Shown piece by piece: positions 53,651 through 64,000 of a stretch of 64,000 bases of DNA. Each line of letters starts with the position of its first letter. The stretch's first letter is position 1. Position numbers and translations under genes: made by a program. The stretch lies in NCBI GenBank assembly GCA_027186245.1, contig CP114483.1, positions 16,388,220 through 16,452,219 on the forward strand, written 5' to 3'. Origin of the DNA: Coriaria nepalensis (lineage: Eukaryota > Streptophyta > Magnoliopsida > Cucurbitales > Coriariaceae). The notes below the pieces were generated by a model. That model ran no database searches and had not been told where the DNA came from. It worked only from the letters and a program-made list of their open reading frames with translations.

Positions 53651-56604
53651 AAAATCATGTCATTGAGGCTCTTCTAGTCATTAAATCATTATAAATGAAT
53701 TCGAACGAATTTTATTTTTGCCCTTCAAAAATGATTTTCTTACATAACCTACAATTAATCTATTGAATACAACAATGCATTATTTTAGCCTTAAAGAGCA
53801 TATCATTCAGTCTTTTTAGATCATTAAATTGTTTGGAAGCACTCCGAACTAATTCTATTTTTGCATTTAAAACACGACTTTCATGCATAACTTGCAATTG
53901 ATCTACTGAAGGAAACTATGCATTTTTTTTATTGTTAAAGTCATATTATTGCATCTCTTTTACTCATTAAATCATTCTAAATCACTTCAGACGAAATTCA
54001 CCTTTTAAACATGACTTTCGTGCATAACTTGCAGTTGATCTATTGAAGGCAACTATACATTTACTTAGCGTTAAAATCATGTCATTGAGGCTCTTCTAGT
54101 CATTAAATCATTATAAATGAATTCGAACGAATTATATTTTTGCCCTTCAAAAATGATTTTCTTACATAACCTACAATTAATCTATTGAATACAACAATGC
54201 ATTATTTTAGCCTTAAAGAGCATATCATTCACTCTTCCCAGATCATTAAATTGTTTGAAAGCACTTCGAACCAGTTCTATTTTCGCATTTAAAACACGAC
54301 TTTCATGCATGACTTGCAATTGATCTACTGAAGGCAACTATGCATTTTTTTAGTGTTAAAGTCATATTATTGCATCTCTTTTACCCATTAAATCATTCTA
54401 AATCACTCCAGACGAAATTCACCTTTTAAACATGACTTTTGTGCATAACTTGCAGTTGATCTACTGAAGGCAACTATACATTTACTTAGCGTTAAAATCA
54501 TGTCATTGAGGCTCTTCTAGTCATTAAATCATTATAAATGAATTCGAATGAATTATATTTTTGCCCTTCAAACATGATTTTCTTACATAACCTGCAATTA
54601 ATCTATTGAATACAACAATGCATTATTTTAGCCTTAAAGAGCATATCATTCAGTCTTTGTAGATCATTAAATTGTTTGAAAGCACTTCGAACTAGTTCTA
54701 TTTTCGCATTTAAAACACGACTTTCATGCATGACTTGCAATTGATCTACTGAAGGCAACTATGCATTTTTTTAGTGTTAAAGTCATATTATTGCATCTCT
54801 TTTACCCATTAAATCATTCTAAATCACTCCAGACGAAATTCACCTTTTAAACATGACTTTTGTGCATAACTTGCAGTTGATCTATTGAAGGCAACTATAC
54901 ATTTACTTAGCGTTAAAATCATGTCATTGAGGCTCTTCTAGTCATTAAATCATTATAAATGAATTCGAGCGAATTATATTTTTGCCCTTCAAACATGATT
55001 TTCTTACATAACCTACAATTAATCTATTGAATACAACAATGCATTATTTTAGCCTTAAAGAGCATATTATCATTCAGTCTTTTTAGATCATTAAATTGTT
55101 TGAAAGCACTTCGAACTAATTCTATTTTCGCATTTAAAACACGACTTTCATGCATAACTTGCAATTGATCTACTGAAGGCAACTACACATTTTTTTAGTG
55201 TTAAAGTCATATTATTGCATCTCTTTTACTTACTAAATGATTCTAAATCACTTCAGACGAAATTCACCTTTTAAATATGACTTTCGTGCATAACTTGCAG
55301 TTGATCTACTGAAGGCAACTATACATTTACTTAGCGTTAAAATCATGTCATTGAGGCTCTTCTAGTCATTAAATCATTATAAATGAATTCGAATGAATTA
55401 TATTTTTGCCCTTCAAACATGATTTTCTTACATAACCTGCAATTAATCTATTGAATACAACAATGCATTATTTTAGCCTTAAAGAGCATATCATTCAGTC
55501 TTTGTAGATCATTAAATTGTTTGAAAGCACTTCGAACTAGTTCTATTTTCGCATTTAAAACACGACTTTCATGCATGACTTGCAATTGATCTACTGAAGG
55601 TAACTATGCATTTTTTTAGTGTTAAAGTCATATTATTGCATCTCTTTTACCCATTAAATCATTCTAAATCACTCCAGACGAAATTCACCTTTTAAACATG
55701 ACTTTTGTGCATAACTTGCAGTTGATCTACTGAAGGCAACTATACATTTACTTAGCGTTAAAATCATGTCATTGAGGCTCTTCTAGTCATTAAATCATTA
55801 TAAATGAATTCGAACTAATTATATTTTTGCCCTTCAAACATGATTTTCTTACATCACCTGCAATTAATCTATTGAATACAACAATGCATTATTTTAGCCT
55901 TAAAGAGCATATTATCATTCAGTCTTTTTAGATCATTAAATTGTTTGAAAGCACTTCGAACTAATTCTATTTTCGCATTTAAAACACGACTTTCATGCAT
56001 AACTTGCAATTGATCTACTGAAGGCAACTACACATTTTTTTAGTGTTAAAGTCATATTATTGCATCTCTTTTACTCACTAAATGATTCTAAATCACTTCA
56101 GACGAAATTCACCTTTTAAATATGACTTTCGTGCATAACTTGCAGTTGATCTACTGAAGGCAACTATACATTTACTTAGCGTTAAAATCATGTCATTGAG
56201 GCTCTTCTAGTCATTAAATCATTATAAATGAATTCGAATGAATTATATTTTTGCCCTTCAAACATGATTTTCTTACATAACCTGCAATTAATCTATTGAA
56301 TACAACAATGCATTATTTTAGCCTTAAAGAGCATATCATTCAGTCTTTGTAGATCATTAAATTGTTTGAAAGCACTTCGAACTAGTTCTATTTTCGCATT
56401 TAAAACACGACTTTCATGCATGACTTGCAATTGATCTACTGAAGGCAACTATGCATTTTTTTAGTGTTAAAGTCATATTATTGCATCTCTTTTACTCATT
56501 AAATCATTCTAAATCACTTCAGACGAAATTCACCTTTTAAACATGACTTTCGTGCATAACTTGCAGTTGATCTATTGAAGGCAACTATACATTTACTTAG
56601 TGTT
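53402..56604 (+). repeat. Seven-unit (2,954-bp) tandem duplication, second copy
   Basis: Matches 50,448-53,650 at +2,954 bp. The match ends where AGCGTTAAAA (53,651) is AGTGTTAAAA (56,605) and the dyad unit becomes ATGAAATCGAAC. Exact junctions cannot be resolved because the ends fall in sequence shared by both sides. Confidence 0.88.
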
Positions 56605-59600
56605 AAAATCATGTCATTGAGGCTCTTCTAGTCATTAAATCATTATAAATGAAATCGAACGAATTATATTTTTGCCCTTCAAACATGATTTTCTTACATA
56701 ACCTAAAATTAATCTATTGAATACAACAATGCATTATTTTAGCCTTAAAGAGCATATCATTCACTCTTCCCAAATCATTAAATTGTTTGAAAGCACTTCG
56801 AACTAGTTCTATTTTCGCATTTAAAACACGACTTTCATGCATGACTTGCAATTGATCTACTGAAGGCAACTATGCATTTTTTTAGTGTTAAAGTCATATT
56901 ATTGCATCTCTTTTACTCACTAAATGATTCTAAATCACTTCAGACGAAATTCACCTTTTAAATATGACTTTCGTGCATAACTTGCAGTTGATCTACTGAA
57001 GGCAACTATACATTTACTTAGCGTTAAAATCATGTCATTGAGGCTCTTCTAGTCATTAAATCATTATAAATGAATTCGAATGAATTATATTTTTGCCCTT
57101 CAAACATGATTTTCTTACATAACCTGCAATTAATCTATTGAATACAACAATGCATTATTTTAGCCTTAAAGAGCATATCATTCAGTCTTTGTAGATCATT
57201 AAATTGTTTGAAAGCACTTCGAACTAGTTCTATTTTCGCATTTAAAACACGACTTTCATGCATGACTTGCAATTGATCTACTGAAGGCAACTATGCATTT
57301 TTTTAGTGTTAAAGTCATATTATTGCATCTCTTTTACCCATTAAATCATTCTAAATCACTCCAGACGAAATTCACCTTTTAAACATGACTTTTGTGCATA
57401 ACTTTCAGTTGATCTACTGAAGGCAACTATACATTTACTTAGCGTTAAAATCATGTCATTGAGGCTCTTCTAGTCATTAAATCATTATAAATGAATTCGA
57501 ACTAATTATATTTTTGCCCTTCAAACATGATTTTCTTACATCACCTGCAATTAATCTATTGAATACAACAATGCATTATTTTAGCCTTAAAGAGCATATT
57601 ATCATTCAGTCTTTTTAGATCATTAAATTGTTTGAAAGCACTTCGAACTAATTCTATTTTCGCATTTAAAACACGACTTTCATGCATAACTTGCAATTGA
57701 TCTACTGAAGGCAACTACACATTTTTTTAGTGTTAAAGTCATATTATTGCATCTCTTTTACTCACTAAATGATTCTAAATCACTTCAGACGAAATTCACC
57801 TTTTAAATATGACTTTCGTGCATAACTTGCAGTTGATCTACTGAAGGCAACTATACATTTACTTAGCGTTAAAATCATGTCATTGGGGCTCTTCTAGTCA
57901 TTAAATCATTATAAATGAATTCGAATGAATTATATTTTTGCCCTTCAAACATGATTTTCTTACATAACCTGCAATTAATCTATTGAATACAACAATGCAT
58001 TATTTTAGCCTTAAAGAGCATATCATTCAGTCTTTGTAGATCATTAAATTGTTTGAAAGCACTTCGAACTAGTTCTATTTTCGCATTTAAAACACGACTT
58101 TCATGCATGACTTGCAATTGATCTACTGAAGGCAACTATGCATTTTTTTAGTGTTAAAGTCATATTATTGCATCTCTTTTACTCATTAAATCATTCTAAA
58201 TCACTTCAGACGAAATTCACCTTTTAAACACGACTTTCGTGCATAACTTGCAGTTGATCTATTGAAGGCAACTATACATTTACTTAGTGTTAAAATCATG
58301 TCATTGAGGCTCTTCTAGTCATTAAATCATTATAAATGAAATCGAACGAATTATATTTTTGCCCTTCAAACATGATTTTCTTACATAACCTAAAATTAAT
58401 CTATTGAATACAACAATGCATTATTTTAGCCTTAAAGAGCATATCATTCACTCTTCCCAAATCATTAAATTGTTTGAAAGCACTTCGAGCTAGTTCTATT
58501 TTCGCATTTAAAACACGACTTTCATGCATGACTTGCAATTGATCTACTAAAGGCAACTATGCATTTTTTTAGTGTTAAAGTCATATTATTGCATCTCTTT
58601 TACTCACTAAATGATTCTAAATCACTTCAGACGAAATTCACCTTTTAAATATGACTTTCGTGCATAACTTGCAGTTGATCTACTGAAGGCAACTATACAT
58701 TTACTTAGCGTTAAAATCATGTCATTGAGGCTCTTCTAGTCATTAAATCATTATAAATGAATTCGAATGAATTATATTTTTGCCCTTCAAACATGATTTT
58801 CTTACATAACCTGCAATTAATCTATTGAATACAACAATGCATTATTTTAGCCTTAAAGAGCATATCATTCAGTCTTTGTAGATCATTAAATTGTTTGAAA
58901 GCACTTCGAACTAGTTCTATTTTCGCATTTAAAACACGACTTTCATGCATGACTTGCAATTGATCTACTGAAGGTAACTATGCATTTTTTTAGTGTTAAA
59001 GTCATATTATTGCATCTCTTTTACCCATTAAATCATTCTAAATCACTCCAGACGAAATTCACCTTTTAAACATGACTTTTGTGCATAACTTGCAGTTGAT
59101 CTACTGAAGGCAACTATACATTTACTTAGCGTTAAAATCATGTCATTGAGGCTCTTCTAGTCATTAAATCATTATAAATGAATTCGAACTAATTATATTT
59201 TTGCCCTTCAAACATGATTTTCTTACATCACCTGCAATTAATCTATTGAATACAACAATGCATTATTTTAGCCTTAAAGAGCATATTATCATTCAGTCTT
59301 TTTAGATCATTAAATTGTTTGAAAGCACTTCGAACTAATTCTATTTTCGCATTTAAAACACGACTTTCATGCATAACTTGCAATTGATCTACTGAAGGCA
59401 ACTACACATTTTTTTAGTGTTAAAGTCATATTATTGCATCTCTTTTACTCACTAAATGATTCTAAATCACTTCAGACGAAATTCACCTTTTAAATATGAC
59501 TTTCGTGCATAACTTGCAGTTGATCTACTGAAGGCAACTATACATTTACTTAGCGTTAAAATCATGTCATTGAGGCTCTTCTAGTCATTAAATCATTATA

Positions 59601-59983
59601 AATGAATTCGAATGAATTATATTTTTGCCCTTCAAACATGATTTTCTTACATAACCTGCAATTAATCTATTGAATACAACAATGCATTATTTTAGCCTTA
59701 AAGAGCATATCATTCAGTCTTTGTAGATCATTAAATTGTTTGAAAGCACTTCGAACTAGTTCTATTTTCGCATTTAAAACACGACTTTCATGCATGACTT
59801 GCAATTGATCTACTGAAGGCAACTATGCATTTTTTTAGTGTTAAAGTCATATTATTGCATCTCTTTTACTCATTAAATCATTCTAAATCACTTCAGACGA
59901 AATTCACCTTTTAAACATGACTTTCGTGCATAACTTGCAGTTGATCTATTGAAGGCAACTATACATTTACTTAGTGTAAAAAT
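56605..59983 (+). repeat. Eight-unit stretch of mixed units including a 1,687-bp repeat
   Basis: ATGAAATCGAAC at 56,651 recurs at 58,338 (four units, 1,687 bp), with the same order of unit types between (CTCACTAAATGATTC with AATATGAC, then CAGTCTTTGTAG, then TTTTGTGC with CGAACTAATT, then ATTATCATTC). GAAGGTAAC at 58,970 matches 55,596 at +3,374 bp (eight units). Private changes include ACTTTCAGTTG near 57,403, ATTGGGGCTC near 57,884, AAACACGACTTTCGTG near 58,230 and TACTAAAGG near 58,547. Confidence 0.7.
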
Positions 59984-61401
59984 CATGTCATTGAGGCTCT
60001 TCTAGTCATTAAATCATTATAAATGAATTCGAACGAATTTTATTTTTGCCCTTCAAAAATGATTTTCTTACATAACCTGCAATTAATCTATTGAAGACAA
60101 CAATGCATTATTTTAGCCTTAAAGAGCATATCATTCAGTCTTTTTAGATCATTAAATTGTTTGAAAGCACTGCGAACTAATTCTATTTTCGCATTTAACA
60201 CACGACTTTCATGCATAACTTGCAATTGATCTACTGAAGGCAACTACACATTTTTTTTGTGTTAAAGTCATATTATTGCATCTCTTTTACTCACTAAATC
60301 ATTCTAAATCACTTCAGACGAAATTCACCTTTTAAACATGACTTTCGTGCATAACTTGCAGTTGATCTATTGAAGGCAACTATACATTTACTTAGCGTTA
60401 AAATCATGTCATTGAGGCTCTTCTAGTCATTAAATCATTATAAATGAATTCGAAAGAATTATATTTTTGCCCTTCAGAAATGATTTTCTTACATAACCTG
60501 CAATTAATCTATTGAAGACAACAATGCATTATTGTAGCCTTAAAGAGCATATCATTCAGTCTTTTTAGATCATTAAATTGTTTGAAAGCACTTCGAACTA
60601 ATTCTATTTTCGCATTTAAAACACGACTTTCATGCATGACTTGCAATTGATCGACTGAAGGCAACTATGCATTTTTTTAATGTTAAAGTCATATTATTGC
60701 ATCTCTTTTACTCATTAAATCATTCTAAATCACTTCAGATGAAATTCACCTTTTAAACATGACTTTCGTGCATAACTTGCAGTTGATCTATTGAAGGCAA
60801 CTATACATTTACTTAGCGTTAAAATCATGTCATTGAGGCTCTTCTAGTCATTAAATCATTATAAATGAATTCGAACGAATTATATTTTTGCCCTTCAAAC
60901 ATGATTTTCTTACATCACCTGCAATTAATCTATTGAATACAACAATGCATTATTTTAGCCTTAAAGAGCATATTGTTATTCAGTCTTTTTAGATCATTAA
61001 ATTGTTTGAAAGCACTTCGAACTAATTCTATTTTCGCATTTAAAACACGACTTTCATGCATAACTTGCAATTGATCTACTGAAGGCAACTACACATTTTT
61101 TTAGTGTTAAAGTCATATTATTGCATCTCTTTTACACACTAAATCATTCTAAATCACTTCAGACGAAATTCACCTTTTAAACATGACTTTCGTGCATAAC
61201 TTGCAGTTGATCTACTGAAGGGAACTATACATTTACTTAGCGTTAAAATCATGTCATTGAGGCTCTTCTAGTCATTAAATCATTATAAATGAATTCGAAT
61301 GAATTATATTTTTGCCCTTCAAACATGATTTTCTTACATAACCTGCAATTAATCTATTGAATACAACAATGCATTATTTTAGCCTTAAAGAGCATATCAT
61401 T
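59984..61401 (+). repeat. Distant copy of the 47,328-48,745 block
   Basis: Matches at +12,656 bp. To its right, single units of the same CGAAAGAATT/TTCAGAAATG type have been amplified (61.7, 62.1 and 63.8 kb), so this variant is spreading at the right edge of the window. Confidence 0.85.
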
Positions 61402-61970
61402 CACTCTTCCCAGATCATTAAATTGTTTGAAAGCACTTCGAACTAGTTCTATTTTCGCATTTAAAACACGACTGTCATGCATGACTTGCAATCGATCTAC
61501 TGAAGGCAACTATGCATTTTTTTAGTGTTAAAGTCATATTATTGCATCTCTTTTACTCATTAAATCATTCTAAATCACTTCAGACGAAATTCACCTTTTA
61601 AACATGACTTTCGTGCATAACTTGCAGTTGATCTATTGAAGGCAACTATACATTTACTTAGCGTTAAAATCATGTCATTGAGCCTCTTCTAGTCATTAAA
61701 TCATTATAAATGAATTCGAAAGAATTATATTTTTGCCCTTCAGAAATGATTTTCTTACATAACCTGCAATTAATCTATTGAAGACAACAATGCATTATTT
61801 TAGCCTTAAAGAGCATATCATTCAGTCTTTTTAGATCATTAAATTGTTTGAAAGCACTTCGAACTAATTCTATTTTCGCATTTAAAACACGACTTTCATG
61901 CATCACTTGCAATTGATCTACTGAAGGCAACTATGCATTTTTTTAATGTTAAAGTCATATTATTGCATCT
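61402..61970 (+). repeat. Block repeated at 63,510-64,000 (offset 2,108 bp, five units)
   Basis: The pair is marked by ACTGTCATGCATGAC followed by AATCGATCTAC, which creates a ClaI-type ATCGAT at 61,491 and 63,599, and then by GAGCCTC at 61,680 and 63,788. The second copy is cut by the window edge. Confidence 0.8.
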
Positions 61971-62521
61971 CTTTTACTCATTAAATCATTCTAAATCACT
62001 TCAGACGAAATTCACCTTTTAAACATGACTTTCGTGCATAACTTGCAGTTGATCTATTGAAGGCAACTATACATTTACTTAGCGTTAAAATCATGTCATT
62101 GAGCCTCTTCTAGTCATTAAATCATTATAAATGAATTCGAAAGAATTATATTTTTGCCCTTCAGAAATGATTTTCTTACATAACCTGCAATTAATCTATT
62201 GAAGACAACAATGCATTATTTTAGCCTTAAAGAGCATATCATTCAGTCTTTTTAGATCATTAAATTGTTTGAAAGCACTTCGAACTAATTCTATTTTCGC
62301 ATTTAAAACACGACTTTCATGCATGACTTGCAATTGATCTACTGAAGGCAACTATGCATTTTTTTAATGTTAAAGTCATATTATTGCATCTCTTTTACTC
62401 ATTAAATCATTCTAAATAACTTCAGATGAAATTCACCTTTTAAAGATGACTTTCGTGGATAACTTGCAGTTGATCTATTGAAGGCAACAATACATTTACT
62501 TAGCGTTAAAATCATGTCATT
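61680..62521 (+). repeat. Single-unit (421-bp) tandem duplication
   Basis: GAGCCTC (most units have GAGGCTC) lies at 61,680 and 62,101, one unit apart, each followed by CGAAAGAATT, TTCAGAAATG, TTGAAGACAAC and TTTTAATGTTAAAG. The only difference I saw over the following 400 bp is CATGCATCACTTGC against CATGCATGACTTGC. It is a one-unit copy and thus the smallest amplification step visible. Confidence 0.82.
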
Positions 62522-63509
62522 GAGGCTCTTCTAGTCATTAAATCATTATAAATGAATTCGAACGAATTATATTTTTGCCCTTCAAACATGATTTTCTTAC
62601 ATCACCTGCAATTAATCTATTGAATACAACAATGCATTATTTTAGCCTTAAAGAGCATATTATCATTCAGTCTTTTTAGATCATTAAATTGTTTGAAAGC
62701 ACTTCGAACTAATTCTATTTTCGCATTTAAAACACGACTTTCACGCGTAACTTGCAATTGATCTACTGAAGGCAACTACAAATTTTTTTAGTGTTAAAGT
62801 CATATTATTGCATCTCTTTTACTCACTAAATCATTCTAAATCACTTCAGACGAAATTCACCTCTTAAACATGACTTTCGTGCATAACTTGCAGTTGATCT
62901 ACTGAAGGCAACTATACATTTACTTAGCGTTAAAATCATGTCATTGAGGCTCTTCTAGTCATTAAATCATTATAAATGAATTCGAATGAATTATATTTTT
63001 GCCCTTCAAACATGATTTTCTTACATAACCTGCAATTAATCTATTGAATACAACAATGCATTATTTTAGCCTTAAAGAGCATATCATTCAGTCTTTTTAG
63101 ATCATTAAATTGTTTGAAAGCACTTCGAACTAGTTCTATTTTCGCATTTAAAACACGACTTTCATGCATGACTTGCAATTGATCTACTGAAGGCAACTAT
63201 GCATTTTTTTAGTGTTAAAGTCATATTATTGCATCTCTTTTACTCATTAAATCATTCTAAATCACTTCAGACGAAATTCACCTTTTAAACATGACTTTCG
63301 TGCATAACTTGCAGTTGATCTATTGAAGGCAACTATACATTTACTTAGCGTTAAAATCATGTCATTGAGGCTCTTCTAGTCATTAAATCATTATAAATGA
63401 ATTCGAACGAATTATATTTTTGCCCTTCAAACATGATTTTCTTACATAACCTAAAATTAATCTATTGAATACAACAATGCATTATTTTAGCCTTAAAGAG
63501 CATATGATT

Positions 63510-64000
63510 CACTCTTCCCAGATCATTAAATTGTTTGAAAGCACTTCGAACTAGTTCTATTTTCGCATTTAAAACACGACTGTCATGCATGACTTGCAAT
63601 CGATCTACTGAAGGCAACTATGCATTTTTTTAGTGTTAAAGTCATATTATTGCATCTCTTTTACTCATTAAATCATTCTAAATCACTTCAGACGAAATTC
63701 ACCTTTTAAACATGACTTTCGTGCATAACTTGCAGTTGATCTATTGAAGGCAACTATACATTTACTTAGCGTTAAAATCATGTCATTGAGCCTCTTCTAG
63801 TCATTAAATCATTATAAATGAATTCGAAAGAATTATATTTTTGCCCTTCAGAAATGATTTTCTTACATAACCTGCAATTAATCTATTGAAGACAACAATG
63901 CATTATTTTAGCCTTAAAGAGCATATCATTCAGTCTTTTTAGATCATTAAATTGTTTGAAAGCACTTCGAACTAATTCTATTTTCGCATTTAAAACACGA
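63510..64000 (+). repeat. Second copy of the 61,402-61,970 block, cut by the window edge
   Basis: Matches at +2,108 bp on ACTGTCATGC, AATCGATC and GAGCCTC. It starts inside a B monomer that reads AGCATATGATTCAC here against AGCATATCATTCAC upstream. Confidence 0.8.
63711..64000 (+). repeat. Partial unit at right edge (A, B and first bases of C)
   Basis: The last unit starts with CATGACTTTC at 63,711. It holds a full A (63,711-63,852) and B (63,853-63,995), and the first five bases of C (CACGA). Its A carries GAGCCTC and CGAAAGAATT, the variant seen in neighbouring units near 61.7 and 62.1 kb. The array continues past the window. Confidence 0.93.

Larger units (their letters stand above)
1..64000 (+). 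repeat. Satellite DNA array, ~421-bp unit, 151 complete tandem copies
   Basis: The entire window is a head-to-tail tandem array. The landmark CATGACTTTCGTG recurs at 62, 484 and onward at about 421-bp steps to 63,711, which gives 151 complete units averaging about 421.5 bp and partial units at both edges. All units lie in one orientation; I saw no inverted segment and no foreign insertion. A hand-built consensus unit is about 29.5% GC. Most units differ by scattered substitutions and occasional 1-5 bp indels. There is no coding capacity: the unit length is not a multiple of three, so any frame rotates from unit to unit, and stops are frequent. Array size, AT-richness and layered organisation are typical of eukaryotic centromeric or heterochromatic satellites; this placement is inference, because no flanking unique sequence is present. 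I do not recognise the family or species. Confidence 0.98.

Noticed and set aside
1..64000. CRISPR array
   Set aside because: There are no short repeats separated by unique spacers: the entire 421-bp unit repeats, and the parts between any two conserved words are also conserved.
1..64000. Transposable element or LTR origin, or an embedded element
   Set aside because: I saw no terminal inverted repeats, target-site duplications, primer-binding site, polypurine tract or coding remnants, and no interruption of the array. An ancient origin from an element cannot be excluded but has no support here.
1..64000. rDNA spacer, 5S rRNA cluster or tRNA cluster
   Set aside because: The unit contains no rRNA-like or tRNA-like segment and no Pol III A and B box pair. 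All of the unit is AT-rich satellite sequence.
1..64000. Telomeric repeat or subtelomeric signature
   Set aside because: I saw no runs of TTAGGG, TTTAGGG or TTAGG type repeats on either strand.

Overview
The whole window is one uninterrupted satellite DNA array. A unit of about 421 bp repeats head to tail, all on the same strand, from before base 1 to beyond base 64,000. Counting from the first unit start (62) to the last (63,711) gives 151 complete units with a mean of about 421.5 bp, plus a partial unit at each edge. I found no gene, RNA gene, transposon, CRISPR array, promoter or terminator. The base composition (about 29-30% GC by hand count of one consensus unit), the array size and the layered repeat structure point to eukaryotic constitutive heterochromatin, such as a centromeric, pericentromeric or subtelomeric satellite block. 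I do not recognise the family, so I cannot name the species or the chromosomal location.

Each 421-bp unit is itself three diverged copies of an ancestral monomer of about 140 bp. I call them A (about 142 bp), B (about 143 bp) and C (about 136 bp). All three begin with a CAYGAYTTTC-like start and share the core TGCANTTGATCTAYTGAAG and a central CATTAAAT. Over the first 120 positions A and C agree at about 82% and A and B at roughly 70% (ungapped hand alignment). The 421-bp unit is therefore a three-monomer higher-order repeat (HOR).

A second layer is built from whole 421-bp units. From 1 to about 21.8 kb the units are the most mixed, carry most of the private indels, and lack several variants common further right. 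From about 21.8 to 35.3 kb blocks recur at offsets of 6,758, 3,803 and 1,267 bp. From about 35.0 to 47 kb the offsets are 4,216, 2,953, 1,263 and 2,530 bp. From about 47.3 to 61 kb they are 7,167, 6,750, 2,954 and 12,656 bp. At the right edge single units are being copied (421 bp), along with a five-unit shift (2,108 bp). Nearly all offsets are close to whole multiples of 421-422 bp, as expected from unequal crossover or conversion between units in register.

No function can be assigned from sequence alone. The best candidate for a functional element is a 14-bp dyad, AATTCGAACGAATT, found once per unit in monomer A and lost in some variant classes. Duplication boundaries were read by eye and may be off by tens to hundreds of bases.
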